In this document: piece by piece, positions 9,395-18,021 of the stretch
Layout of the letters: each line of letters opens with the position of its first letter
Position numbering within the stretch: position 1 is the first letter of the stretch
From: Planktothrix sp. FACHB-1365
GTDB taxonomy: Bacteria > Cyanobacteriota > Cyanobacteriia > Cyanobacteriales > Microcoleaceae
Direction: 5' to 3'
Assembly: GCF_014697575.1 (NCBI RefSeq)
Contig: NZ_JACJSC010000009.1
Coordinates: 1 to 64,000 of the forward strand
DNA length: 64,000 nucleotides
Translations under genes and position numbers: made by a program
The notes under the pieces: generated by a model
Seen by the model: the letters and a program-made list of their open reading frames with translations, nothing else
Told to the model about the DNA's origin: nothing
Databases searched by the model: none

Positions 9395-9459
9395 CGTAGT
9401 GAGGCGTTTACCCCTCAATATCTGACTCAAAGATAAAGATACGTGAACACCTCACTACG
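9395..9459. repeat. Inverted repeat after the DUF1830 gene
   Basis: CGTAGTGAGG (9395-9404) pairs perfectly with CCTCACTACG (9450-9459). Partial pairing continues inward (CGTTTA against TGAACA). The loop is about 45 bases. It starts a dozen bases after the stop codon and could work as a terminator or be a small dispersed palindromic element; there is no clear T-run immediately after it. Confidence 0.6.
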
Positions 9460-9645
9460 GGGGAAAAGGGGTTAATGATTATAAAACTTGGTATTTTGAT
9501 CGAGCAAATTGATATAATTTCCTCCAGATTAAACGGTTTGTTAAGACGACTAATAACGAGAGTTTATAAATCCTAGCGGCTTCCAATAATTCTGAACGAG
9601 AATTTTTAGGTACAATATCATATAAACTTGTATTTTTTTGGAATA

Positions 9646-11097
9646 ATGCTGACTGCGGGAACTCTGCTTAACCGTCGGTTTCGACTCAAACGCCAACTCA
9701 ATGAAAATCCTGTTCGCCAAACTTGGTTAGCAGATGACTTAATGCTGAAGGATAAAGTTGTTGTTAAATTATTGGCGTTGGGAGGTTCAATGCAATGGGA
9801 AGATTTAAAATTATTAGAACGGGAAGCCCAAATTTTAAAACAATTAAATCATCCGCGTTTAGTTAAATATCGAGATTATTTTTCCCTGGATGAGCAGAAT
9901 GTCTGGTTTACCTTAGTCACTGAATATATTCCTGGTTCTTCCTTAAAACAAAAATTAGAAGAAAATCATCGTTTTACCCAACAACAACTCTACTGGATAG
10001 CTTTTGAAGTCTTAGAAATTCTGAATTATTTGCATCAACTCCATCCTCCTGTATTGCATCGAGATCTTAAACCGAGTAATTTAATTTGGGGAGAAGATCA
10101 TCATATTTATTTAATTGATTTAGGCGCGGTTCAACTTCAACCTAGAACTCCAGGGTCAACCTTTACCGTTGTCGGAACTTTTGGTTATACTCCCATTGAA
10201 CAATTTGGAGGTTTAGCGGTTCCCGCTTCCGATTTATATGCGTTAGGAGCCACATTAATTCATCTGTTAACCGGAATTCCGCCAGCCGAATTACCCCAGG
10301 AAAACTTTAAAATGAAGTTTAACGCGGACATTCTAGATCCCGCCTTTAAGAACTGGTTAGAAACCTTAATAGAACCCGCCGTCAACTCTCGGTTTTCCTC
10401 AACTCAAGGAGCTTTATATGCTTTAAATTATAAACCTAAATTTCCTTCAAAAACCACCTCTGAACCTTCTATCCAGTTATCTCAATCTTCTAAGGAGTTT
10501 AACGTTAATATTCCCTCCCGGTTTTCATTACAATATATTTCTCCAGTTCAGAAAATTTTAGGCAATCCGATTCAAAGTGTTAAAAAAAGGTTACAATTAA
10601 TTCCGGGATCTATGCCTATTAAAATATTAGGATTAAGTGCGATCGCTGCTTTAATCACTTACCCCCTGTATAGAGTTATAGAACCCTCTATCTTTACTGA
10701 AATTAATTCAAGTTTAATCATTCTATTTTATTTAACATTATTAGGAATTCCTGTCACTGTAGGATTATTAATTTATAAAGCTTTTCTGGATTATAAACCT
10801 TTTGAAAAAGTCCAACTTAATTTTAAAAATAAAAAATTTAATATTTTTTGGTTTTCCTATTTCCCCATTCATAAGCAAGGAGATATTTCCCAAATCCAAC
10901 AAATTAATTTAATTAGAACAACCGATGATAAAGGTAATTATTATCCGAGTTTAGAAATTGTTACCCAAGAACCCAATATTTTCTTTTTATCCCGTCGCAA
11001 AACCTATCGTTTTGGACATCAATTACCCGAAGAAGAATTAAACTGGTTAAAACAAGAATTGCAAAAATGGCTTGCTTCTCAATCCAATCTCCACTAG
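9646..11097 (+). CDS. Serine/threonine protein kinase (Hanks type) with two C-terminal membrane segments
   Basis: A 483-residue protein if translated from the ATG at 9646; a TTG six codons upstream is less likely. The kinase domain spans about residues 5-260, with the catalytic loop HRDLKPSNLIW, the metal-binding motif as DLG rather than DFG, and an activation segment ending GTFGYTPIEQFGG. A linker leads to two hydrophobic helices at about 330-350 and 360-385, followed by a ~100-residue cytoplasmic tail. This layout is typical of cyanobacterial membrane-tethered kinases with a conserved activation loop of the TPIEQ type. The targets are unknown. A PP2C phosphatase lies 12 kb away in the window. 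Confidence 0.88.
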   Translation: MLTAGTLLNRRFRLKRQLNENPVRQTWLADDLMLKDKVVVKLLALGGSMQWEDLKLLEREAQILKQLNHPRLVKYRDYFSLDEQNVWFTLVTEYIPGSSLKQKLEENHRFTQQQLYWIAFEVLEILNYLHQLHPPVLHRDLKPSNLIWGEDHHIYLIDLGAVQLQPRTPGSTFTVVGTFGYTPIEQFGGLAVPASDLYALGATLIHLLTGIPPAELPQENFKMKFNADILDPAFKNWLETLIEPAVNSRFSSTQGALYALNYKPKFPSKTTSEPSIQLSQSSKEFNVNIPSRFSLQYISPVQKILGNPIQSVKKRLQLIPGSMPIKILGLSAIAALITYPLYRVIEPSIFTEINSSLIILFYLTLLGIPVTVGLLIYKAFLDYKPFEKVQLNFKNKKFNIFWFSYFPIHKQGDISQIQQINLIRTTDDKGNYYPSLEIVTQEPNIFFLSRRKTYRFGHQLPEEELNWLKQELQKWLASQSNLH

Positions 11098-11138
11098 ACT
11101 GAATTCGTCTTATTAATCAATTTAGGATATTTAATTTT

Positions 11139-11483
11139 ATGGGATGGTTTGAACGTATTTTTGGCACCCTTACCGGTGAAGTTCCCAGTAAACCGTCTAA
11201 CGATACGGTACAACAAGCAGCCGCCAATACTTCCCTTCCTCCAGAACGGATTGGAATTGCGGGAGAATATGACGAAAGCGGTCTGGCTAAACGGGTTGTC
11301 TTAGCCTTTGACGAAGATCCTGAACTCGATGATATTGGTTCCTTGTGGGTCGCTCAAAAAGGGGGAACCGTTATTCTCAAAGGAAAAGTTCCCAGCCCGG
11401 GTTTTCTGGAAAAAGCCGTCAATATTGCCCAATTCCAACCCGGAGCCGTGAGCGTCGATACTTCTCAAGTCACCATTGGCTAG
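11139..11483 (+). CDS. BON-domain-like protein
   Basis: A 114-residue soluble protein. After a short N-terminal segment (MGWFERIFGTLTGE), the C-terminal half resembles a BON domain: a helix, then strand-turn-strand around WVAQKGGTVILKGKVPSPGFLEKAVNIA and a closing VSVDTSQVTIG. BON domains bind membranes or phospholipids and are often found in envelope or stress proteins. No signal peptide is visible, so the location is uncertain. The gene starts 41 bases after the kinase gene in the same direction and may be co-transcribed with it. Confidence 0.65.
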   Translation: MGWFERIFGTLTGEVPSKPSNDTVQQAAANTSLPPERIGIAGEYDESGLAKRVVLAFDEDPELDDIGSLWVAQKGGTVILKGKVPSPGFLEKAVNIAQFQPGAVSVDTSQVTIG

Positions 11484-11667
11484 GAATATTAACCGTTGAC
11501 TTCCCCTGCTCCTCCTCCCTCCTGATTTGTCCTGAAAAATTCATAAATTTTTGTTAAGTTTGCTCATCTGACCTGAAAAAGTGTAACAATGAATACAGAA
11601 ATAAAAAAATCGTTTAAAATTTATCTTTTAGACAGCCTCTTTAAAGCTAAGGTCAGGAGAAACAGAT

Positions 11668-12093
11668 ATGAAACTCACCTATCGTGGCAATCAGTATGAC
11701 GCCTCTTTTCCCCCGGTTGATGTGGTGGAAAGTGAACTAACAGGTAAATATCGGGGTCAAAGCGTACAGTTTAGCTATCCTCGTCATATTCCTGTGCCTC
11801 AAACCACTCAACCCCTAAAATATCGGGGTGTTTCCTACAGCAAAACAGAACCAGAACATCCCTTCAAGGAAGTTACCCCTTTAACCCCCACCGAAATTCA
11901 GCCTGTAGAAGCACGACAAGGTATAACACTGCGGTTAGTGACGTTTGAGAAAGCTCTCGACGAGAACTTAGCCAAAGTGCACTCCGATCATTTATGCCGT
12001 TTATTAGAGCGGCGACGTCAAGCGGCAGTTGCACGGGGCGATCTGAATCTCTTGCGCCAGTTAGACTTAGAAGCAAAAGAAATTGCCTGCTAA
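11668..12093 (+). CDS. DUF4278 domain protein
   Basis: A 141-residue protein that opens with the DUF4278 signature M-K-L-T-Y-R-G. The Y-R-G motif recurs twice more (LTGKYRGQSVQFSYPR and LKYRGVSYSK), so the N-terminal 60 residues are an internal repeat. The C-terminal part is helical and rich in arginine and leucine (LCRLLERRRQAAVARGDLNLLRQLD). The function is unknown; the family is almost confined to cyanobacteria. A GGTCAGGAGAAA just before the ATG at 11668 is a strong ribosome binding site, which supports this start. Confidence 0.8.
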   Translation: MKLTYRGNQYDASFPPVDVVESELTGKYRGQSVQFSYPRHIPVPQTTQPLKYRGVSYSKTEPEHPFKEVTPLTPTEIQPVEARQGITLRLVTFEKALDENLAKVHSDHLCRLLERRRQAAVARGDLNLLRQLDLEAKEIAC

Positions 12094-12213
12094 GGAAATC
12101 AAGATCTAGTCGGGCTTAAAGGTTCTCATAAACCAGCTAGTCCCAAAAAACTTAGGAATATTGCTCGCTTGCTCTAAAATTGTTTCTGGACTTGTAGACA
12201 GAAAAGAAGCCTT

Positions 12214-14586
12214 ATGTCCGTTCTTCGTAATTTGATGGCTGTGGGAGTGAGTGGAGCAATTACATTAATCAATGTGGGGCCAGGAACGGCTGTTCCTTCC
12301 CCCATTGACTCTCAAGATAATTCGTCCAACTCCAACACAACTCAACCCCAAGAGTTTAAACAAAATCCTCAAGACTCTTATCCTACGGCTCCTATAGAAG
12401 CAGAAGCCAACCTTGATTCCTTCTCTCCAAAGGCGACTGATTCCCCGGAGAAGACTTCTGATGCTGTACCGTTAGATCTCACTTTAGACAAAACCCCTCA
12501 AAAGGGACAACAGATTTCCGTCTCTACATCTGAACTTCCCCATCAAAACCCAGCAACAAGCGTTTCCCCATCTATGGAATCAAGGGTTGCTGCTCAGGGA
12601 TCTTTACCTTTAGAAATCCTAACCTCAACATTTAAGCAAAATCCGACAAAATCTCAACCTGTGGCTGCTTCAAGCCATCGCTTGATCGAGAATTTCTCGA
12701 CACCGAAATCCTCTGGGGTATCCGAATCACCTACCCCAGTTTTTAAGCAAAATCCGACAAAAACCCCTGAACAATCTGTTTCCCCCTCGACAGCATCGAC
12801 TGTTGCTCCTACAACTTCAGAACAACCGACTGTAACGCAACCAAGTGCAACTTCGACATCCAACACAACCGGATCAGGAGACAGTACACAAACCCAAACC
12901 CCTAGTCAAACCCCTAACTTTAACTTACCCCATCCCTTAAGCAATCATTCCTTATCCGCAGAAAGCAACACTCCGTTACAGGTGGAAACAGCATTACCCA
13001 ATGCCTCTACCCAGGCTGCAACCCTGACTTCTCCTTTATTACCTTCAAGTGATAGAGGAAAACAATCTCAACCCACTCAACTAGCTCAAGTCAGTACGCC
13101 AGCCTTGACGGTTCCTGACTTGACCCCCCCGACAACACCCTTTCCGCCACCAACTCCCAACGGAACGTTACAAACCAATCCCCCGGCCATTTTGTTTCCG
13201 AGTCCCAATCCTTTATATCGGCCGACCTTACCGGATCAAGTTAATATTGAGGAAACCGTTCCGGTGACGTTACAACAAGCGATTGATTTAGCAATTCGCA
13301 ATAATGAAAATGTCAGCATTGCCCAACTACAAGTCGAACAAAACTTGGCAGCTTTGAGGGAAACTCAAGCCGATTTATATCCGAGTTTGATCTTTCGCTC
13401 CAGTTTTGGTCGGACTGTTTCTGCGTTGCAAGACTTACAAGTTCGAGCTAGGAACCGCGCTATCCGAGTTCAGCGTTTCAATAATCCTGAACAAGCTGAT
13501 CAATTACCGTTTCAGACCTTTTATGGTTCCTTTTCCTTTGATAATTCCCTGCAATTGCAGTATGACTTAGGGATAAATGGATTGAGAGGTTCCAGAATTC
13601 GGGCTTCAGAAGAACAGTTACGCATTTTTGAGTTAAGGTTAGAAACGGCCATAGAAGAAGTTCGATTTGATGTGGCTCGTGCCTATTACAATCTACAAGA
13701 AGCCGATGCTGCTGTTGAAATTCAAGCGGCTGCGGTACGGAACTCCCAAAAGAGTTTAGAGGATGCAGAAGCCTTGGAACGGGCAGGCGTGGGAACCCGT
13801 TTTGAAGTGTTGCAAGCTCGTGTTACCCTGGCAAATGCCCAACAGGATCTGACTAATTCACGGCGAAATCAACTCCAAAGTCGGCGAGAATTAGCAGCGA
13901 TTTTGAATATTGATGAAAATTCAAATTTATTAGCCGCCGATCCGATTGCTTTAGCAGGAGCTTGGGATTTAACCTTAGAAGATACCATTGTTCAAGCCTA
14001 CAATAATCGGGCTGAGTTAGAAGAACAGTTAGCGGAACGCGATCGCGCTCAACAGTTACGACGAGCCGCCTTAGCTGCTACCCGACCTAATGTTACCCTA
14101 GCCGCGAGCTATAACGTTTTGGGATTTATTAATGATGATCCGAGTTATACTGCGAACCAAGGTTGGGCAGATGGTTATGAAGCTCAAGTTCAGTTTTCTT
14201 GGAATTTCTTTGATGGGGGTGCAGCCAAAGCTCAGGCTAGACAGAGGGAGTTAGATATTGGCATCGCTGACGAACGTTTTGATCAATTACTCAATCAAAT
14301 TCGTTTAGATGTGGAACGGTCTTATTATGACCTACAAGCCAACTTTGATAATATTCAAACCGCTAGTTTAGGGGTGGAAGAAGCAACGGAAGCTTTACGT
14401 TTAGCTCGTTTACGCTTTCAAGCTGGGGTGGGAACTCAGTTAGAAGTGATTAACCAGGAAACGGACTTAACCCGCGCTCAAAACCGACTCCTCAACGCCA
14501 TTATTGGCTATAACCGTGCTCTGTCCTCCTTACAACGGGCTGTCAGTAACCTTCCGGGTAATATTCTGTCAGATTATCCGCTTTAG
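12214..14586 (+). CDS. TolC-family outer-membrane channel with long Ser/Thr/Pro-rich N-terminal linker
   Basis: A 790-residue protein. Residues 1-30 look like a signal peptide. Residues ~31-345 are low-complexity and rich in Ser, Thr, Pro and Gln, with the short motif F-K-Q-N-P appearing three times. Residues ~350-785 are two tandem outer-membrane-efflux domains with typical segments (LQQAIDLAIRNNENVSIAQL; GVGTRFEVLQARVTLANAQ; GVGTQLEVINQETDLTRAQ). The protein should form the trimeric outer-membrane exit duct used by RND pumps or type I secretion. The RND pair at 3.9-8.8 kb and the RTX protein at 18 kb are possible clients, but none is adjacent. Confidence 0.9.
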   Translation: MSVLRNLMAVGVSGAITLINVGPGTAVPSPIDSQDNSSNSNTTQPQEFKQNPQDSYPTAPIEAEANLDSFSPKATDSPEKTSDAVPLDLTLDKTPQKGQQISVSTSELPHQNPATSVSPSMESRVAAQGSLPLEILTSTFKQNPTKSQPVAASSHRLIENFSTPKSSGVSESPTPVFKQNPTKTPEQSVSPSTASTVAPTTSEQPTVTQPSATSTSNTTGSGDSTQTQTPSQTPNFNLPHPLSNHSLSAESNTPLQVETALPNASTQAATLTSPLLPSSDRGKQSQPTQLAQVSTPALTVPDLTPPTTPFPPPTPNGTLQTNPPAILFPSPNPLYRPTLPDQVNIEETVPVTLQQAIDLAIRNNENVSIAQLQVEQNLAALRETQADLYPSLIFRSSFGRTVSALQDLQVRARNRAIRVQRFNNPEQADQLPFQTFYGSFSFDNSLQLQYDLGINGLRGSRIRASEEQLRIFELRLETAIEEVRFDVARAYYNLQEADAAVEIQAAAVRNSQKSLEDAEALERAGVGTRFEVLQARVTLANAQQDLTNSRRNQLQSRRELAAILNIDENSNLLAADPIALAGAWDLTLEDTIVQAYNNRAELEEQLAERDRAQQLRRAALAATRPNVTLAASYNVLGFINDDPSYTANQGWADGYEAQVQFSWNFFDGGAAKAQARQRELDIGIADERFDQLLNQIRLDVERSYYDLQANFDNIQTASLGVEEATEALRLARLRFQAGVGTQLEVINQETDLTRAQNRLLNAIIGYNRALSSLQRAVSNLPGNILSDYPL

Positions 14587-14688
14587 TTATTCGTTAACAG
14601 TTAATGGATAACTGACAACCCATTTGTTAACATTCTGTAATAATTTAGAGAGAGGTTATGTTCATTAAGCTAGGACATTGCAATTGAA

Positions 14689-14997
14689 ATGGCTAATATC
14701 AAATTCGTGAATGAAAATCAGGACGTAATCGCAGCCGATGGGGCTAACTTAAGACTTAAAGCCCTAGAAAACCGCATAGACTTATATACCTTCACTGGCA
14801 AAATGATGAACTGTGGGGGTTATGGTCAGTGTGGCACTTGTATTGTGGAAATTGTAGAAGGGATGGACAATGTTTCTCCGCGCACAGACGCAGAAAAACG
14901 CATTCTTAGGAAAAAACCGGATACCTATCGATTAGCCTGTCAAGCGATTGTTAATGGCCCCATTAGCGTGAAAACAAAACCGCAAAAGCGAAAGTAA
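14689..14997 (+). CDS. Plant-type [2Fe-2S] ferredoxin-like protein
   Basis: A 102-residue protein with a beta-grasp [2Fe-2S] pattern. The cysteines are at 42, 48, 51 and 84 (C-x5-C-x2-C...C), one residue longer in the first gap than classical PetF (C-x4-C-x2-C). The surrounding GGYGQCGTC is characteristic. The C-terminus is basic (KTKPQKRK), unlike acidic photosynthetic ferredoxins, so it probably serves a specialised redox partner. The start at 14689 follows a weak purine stretch. The gene is not tightly linked to an obvious partner. Confidence 0.85.
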   Translation: MANIKFVNENQDVIAADGANLRLKALENRIDLYTFTGKMMNCGGYGQCGTCIVEIVEGMDNVSPRTDAEKRILRKKPDTYRLACQAIVNGPISVKTKPQKRK

Positions 14998-15052
14998 ATC
15001 AGAGGGGGATAGGAAATAAGGGAATGGGAAAGTTGATCAGAAAAAAGGAGTG

Positions 15053-15505
15053 ATGACTAAAACCAAATTACTAATCATTGGATGGCGGGAATGGGTAGCA
15101 TTGCCTGATTTGGGGATTGGAAAAATTAAAGCCAAAATTGATACAGGTGCACGTTCGTCGAGTTTGCACGCTTTTGATATTGAGATTGTACAGACCCCTG
15201 GTGAGCTTTCACAAGGTAAACAACGGGTTCGGTTTAAGGTACATCCGCTCCAACGGGATACCATCAATACAGTGAGCGCTGAAGTGGATTTACTCGAATA
15301 CCGTCCCGTCCGTAATTCGGGCGGACAGACAGAATTACGACCTGTGATTTTAACGGATATTGAACTAATGGGAAAACGATGGTTAATGGAATTAACCTTA
15401 ACCAATCGAGATGCCATGGGATTTCGGATGTTATTAGGAAGGCAAGCACTGAAAAGACGGTTTTTAATTGATTGTCGTCAATCCTTTTTAAGTGATTCTC
15501 AATAA
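15053..15505 (+). CDS. Retropepsin-like aspartyl protease (RimK-associated)
   Basis: About 150 residues. The opening IIGWREWVALPDLGI and the catalytic triad motif I-D-T-G-A-R-S-S-S-L-H-A (about residues 28-39) identify the small aspartyl-protease family once annotated as ATP-dependent zinc protease. This family is commonly next to RimK-type ligases, and the next gene here, 36 bases downstream, is such a ligase. AAGGAG immediately precedes the start; a GTG one codon upstream overlaps that site, so the ATG is preferred. The protein probably cleaves or trims a product handled with the ligase; this is inferred from the pairing. Confidence 0.82.
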   Translation: MTKTKLLIIGWREWVALPDLGIGKIKAKIDTGARSSSLHAFDIEIVQTPGELSQGKQRVRFKVHPLQRDTINTVSAEVDLLEYRPVRNSGGQTELRPVILTDIELMGKRWLMELTLTNRDAMGFRMLLGRQALKRRFLIDCRQSFLSDSQ

Positions 15506-15541
15506 CATCAAAAACGCAACAGCCAAGACTAATTTTTTGTT

Positions 15542-16513
15542 ATGAAAATTGCGATCTTATCCCAAGATAGTTCCCTGTATTCGACTAGAAGACTTAGACA
15601 GGCTGGGGAACAACGGGGTCATGAGATACAGATTATTGATTATTTAAGATGTCATATTTCGCTTAATTCTAAAAATCCTGCAATTATTTATGAAGGAAAA
15701 CCTTTAGGAAAATTTGATGCAGTTATTCCTCGAATTGGGGCATCAAAAACCTTTTATGGAACCGTAATTGTCCGTCAATTTGAACTAATGGGAATGTTTA
15801 CTTTAAATCAATCCCAAGGTATTACTCGTTCCCGTGATAAATTGAATGCGTTGCAAGCATTAGCCCAGGAAGGAGTTAAATTACCGAAAACCGGATTTGC
15901 AACGTCTTTAAAAGATATTGATAGTTTAATTAACCTGGTTGGAGGAGCACCTTTAATTATTAAATTGTTAGAAGGAACTCAAGGAATGGGAGTAATTTTA
16001 GCGGATACCTATCAATCTGCTAAATCAATTATTGAAGCCTTCCAAGGATTAAATATTGATATTTTAGTACAGGAATTTATTCATGAGGCAGAGGGTTCAG
16101 ATTTGCGCTGTTTTGTGATTGGGGATAAAGTGATTGCAGCCATGAAACGTTTGAGTAACCCTGGAGAGTTTCGGGCTAATTTGCATCGAGGAGGGAAAGC
16201 AGAAAATGTTAAATTAACAACCGAAGAACGCAATATGGCTATTAAATCAGCAAAAGTGATGGGATTAAAAGTAGCAGGAGTCGATATGATTCGATCTGAT
16301 AAAGGCCCTTTGGTTTTAGAAGTCAATTCATCCCCCGGACTTGAAGGCATTGAGATGATTACTGGAATTGATGTATCGGATAAAATTATTGAATTTCTGG
16401 AAAAAAATGTAATGATAGGAGGGAATCGGGAACACTTCGACAAGCTCAGTGTTTCCCAGGAAATCGGGAACAGAAAAAAAAAGAAGAACACACCCCCAGG
16501 GTTTGAGCATTAG
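15542..16513 (+). CDS. rimK: RimK-type alpha-L-glutamate ligase (ATP-grasp)
   Basis: A 323-residue ATP-grasp ligase. It has the RimK N-terminal domain ([19 protein letters not shown]), the ATP-binding centre around [18 protein letters not shown], the loop [20 protein letters not shown] and the metal-binding end [15 protein letters not shown]. RimK adds glutamates to the C-terminus of ribosomal protein S6 in E. coli; the cyanobacterial target may differ. Family members usually end soon after the helix around IIEFLEKN. Here about 30 extra residues follow, and the DNA encoding them contains a dispersed palindrome (16433-16451). It forms a pair with the upstream aspartyl protease. Confidence 0.87.
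   Translation: MKIAILSQDSSLYSTRRLRQAGEQRGHEIQIIDYLRCHISLNSKNPAIIYEGKPLGKFDAVIPRIGASKTFYGTVIVRQFELMGMFTLNQSQGITRSRDKLNALQALAQEGVKLPKTGFATSLKDIDSLINLVGGAPLIIKLLEGTQGMGVILADTYQSAKSIIEAFQGLNIDILVQEFIHEAEGSDLRCFVIGDKVIAAMKRLSNPGEFRANLHRGGKAENVKLTTEERNMAIKSAKVMGLKVAGVDMIRSDKGPLVLEVNSSPGLEGIEMITGIDVSDKIIEFLEKNVMIGGNREHFDKLSVSQEIGNRKKKKNTPPGFEH
16433..16451. repeat. Imperfect palindrome inside the rimK 3' end
   Basis: CACTTCGACAAGCTCAGTG is an imperfect palindrome whose ends (CACT...AGTG) and core (TCGACAAGCTC) match a REP-like element found in many bacterial genomes, by memory. A related palindrome, CCCTGAGCCTGCCGAAGGG, lies at 43610-43628. Here it is translated as part of the unusual C-terminal tail of RimK. 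Confidence 0.6.
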
Positions 16514-16582
16514 TTATATAATATAATCATTTAAACTTGATATAAAATAGTCAAAAGTATTAACCCTATAGCAAGATTGCCC

Positions 16583-16610
16583 ATTCGTAATTCGTAATTC
16601 GTAATTCGTA
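16583..16610 (+). repeat. Heptamer tandem repeat (ATTCGTA), four copies
   Basis: Four perfect head-to-tail copies of ATTCGTA, followed by the partial unit ATTC. They lie in the gap between rimK and the Uma2 gene. It is another heptameric short tandem repeat, with a different unit from those at 5527 and 25167. Confidence 0.95.
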
Positions 16611-16644
16611 ATTCCCTGTTCCCTCTTTAATGGAGATAAACCCA

Positions 16645-17343
16645 ATGGCACTAACCGCTCAACAAATCGCAGATTTAATGCCAGATACCAGTCAACTAGA
16701 AAGTGATGAACCGGAGATGGAAAGTTCTTTACATTATTTACAATTAGCCTTGTTAGTCGCTGGTTTAGATTGGCTCTGGCGAGATCGAGAGGATTATTTT
16801 ATTGGAGCTAATTTAACCATCTATTATAGTCAACAACAACTCAAAAATCGAGAATTCAGAGGACCGGATTTTTTTGTAGCTAAAAATACAGTGAAACGTC
16901 CTCGTCGGTCTTGGGTCGTTTGGCAAGAAGATGGGAAATATCCCGATATTATTATCGAATTACTCTCAGATTCTACCGCTAAAGTTGATCGAAAAGAAAA
17001 GAAAATCCTGTATCAAAATCGGTTTAGAACCCCAGAATATTTCTGGTTTTCTCCCGAAGATTTAGAGTTAGCTGGATTTCGCTTAAGCGGTGAAGAATAT
17101 CAACCCATTTTGATTAATGAATCAGGGTTATTATGGAGTGATGTATTAGGGTTGAATTTGGGAATTCATAACAATCAATTGCGTTATTTTAGTCCAGAAG
17201 GTGAATTAATTCCCACTCCAGAAGAAGCTGCACTCCAAGCTCAAACCTTAGCGGAAACTGAACGTCAACGGGCTGAAACCGAACGTCAACGGGCCAAACG
17301 TTTAGCCGAACAACTGAGAGCATTGGGGATTAATCCCGACTAA
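16645..17343 (+). CDS. Uma2 family protein (DUF820, PD-(D/E)XK nuclease fold)
   Basis: About 232 residues from the ATG at 16645, which has GGAG eight bases upstream; the ATG at 16630 lacks a binding site. The Uma2 core is visible: FRGPDFFVAKN, then P-D-I-I-I-E-L-L-S-D-S-T and K-V-D-R-K-E-K-K-I-L-Y, which supply the acidic and lysine residues of the PD-(D/E)XK nuclease fold. The family is hugely expanded in cyanobacteria and its biological role is unclear. The C-terminus is a basic coiled coil containing an eight-residue direct repeat (AETERQR.. twice), probably from a short DNA duplication. Confidence 0.87.
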   Translation: MALTAQQIADLMPDTSQLESDEPEMESSLHYLQLALLVAGLDWLWRDREDYFIGANLTIYYSQQQLKNREFRGPDFFVAKNTVKRPRRSWVVWQEDGKYPDIIIELLSDSTAKVDRKEKKILYQNRFRTPEYFWFSPEDLELAGFRLSGEEYQPILINESGLLWSDVLGLNLGIHNNQLRYFSPEGELIPTPEEAALQAQTLAETERQRAETERQRAKRLAEQLRALGINPD

Positions 17344-17455
17344 GTGGGTTGGACTATGGTGATCTCAAAATCTCCAAAATTCTGATTAATTCCTGATTCT
17401 CTATTAATCTAATATGAAATCCTGAAATCGGTGCTACTTATGCTCCCTAAACCCC

Positions 17456-17707
17456 TAGAGACGTTCCATCGGTAGAGACGTTCCATCGGTAGAGACGTTC
17501 CATCGGTAGAGACGTTCCATCGGTAAGCTGTCACGCAGTTAATTTTTTTGCCCAAAACCCTTGCTGCAAGGACTCTAGCCTACAAAATATCAAATTTAGA
17601 TGCGTAGCAGCTTAGAGACGTTCCATCGGTAGAGACGTTCCATCGGTAGAGACGTTCCATCGGTAGAGACGTTCCATCGGTAGAGACGCGCCATGGCGCG
17701 TCTCTAC
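17456..17707. repeat. Two blocks of 17-bp tandem half-palindromes ending in a 28-bp perfect palindrome
   Basis: The 17-base unit TAGAGACGTTCCATCGG repeats four times at 17456-17523 and four times at 17613-17680, separated by 89 non-repeat bases. The second block runs straight into a perfect 28-bp palindrome at 17680-17707 (arms GTAGAGACGCGCCA/TGGCGCGTCTCTAC). The unit resembles one half of such a palindrome. The same 28-bp palindrome occurs inside folC at 42715-42742, and a degenerate form at 51942-51971. This is not CRISPR: the tandem units have no spacers. Confidence 0.95.
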
Positions 17708-18021
17708 ACAATACGGATGTGTAGCAAACATTTAAAGATGGAATATAAGTTGCTTGTTATTAGCTTAGGAGGGTTCAAAATCATAAGATTTGTAACTAGC
17801 AACTTGTGTTATTACTTTAATGTTATGATTAACTAATAACAGGTAATCCTATCTCCACATCTGATCTCTTTTACAGTTTTCTCCTGTTAATCATAGGGGA
17901 CAACTTGCCCAATAAATTTGTCCTACGAGATCATCCTGTGGATGATCTCAATTTGGTTTTTATTGTTTGCCTGTCGTACCAAAAATCAACCAGTGCTAAC
18001 AATGAATGAAGGAGTAAGAAG
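17708..18021 (+). other. Leader region of the beta-propeller/RTX gene
   Basis: A 314-base AT-rich stretch without an ORF. It begins with a 24-base segment (17716-17739, starting GATGTGTAGCAAA) that recurs with two mismatches at 43426-43449. It ends with GAAGGAG seven bases before the ATG at 18022, a good ribosome binding site. A strong hairpin at 17927-17949 is listed separately. Confidence 0.5.
17927..17949 (+). terminator. Perfect hairpin upstream of the propeller/RTX gene
   Basis: GAGATCATCC (17927-17936) pairs perfectly with GGATGATCTC (17940-17949) around a three-base loop. It is followed by AATTTGGTTTTTATTG. It has the shape of a terminator or attenuator and lies about 70 bases before the start codon, so it may condition transcription into the gene. 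The T-run is a few bases removed from the stem, which lowers confidence. Confidence 0.5.

Noticed and set aside
15037-15417. A 126-codon open frame opposite the aspartyl protease
   Set aside because: The protease on the other strand has a clear catalytic motif and good start; this frame is a shadow.
16081-16491. A 136-codon open frame opposite rimK
   Set aside because: It is antisense to the ATP-grasp core; the Phe-rich start comes from the A-run in rimK.
17456-17680. Regular repeats that might suggest a CRISPR array
   Set aside because: The 17-base units are directly head to tail with no spacers, the two blocks are separated by a single unrelated stretch, and no cas gene is present.
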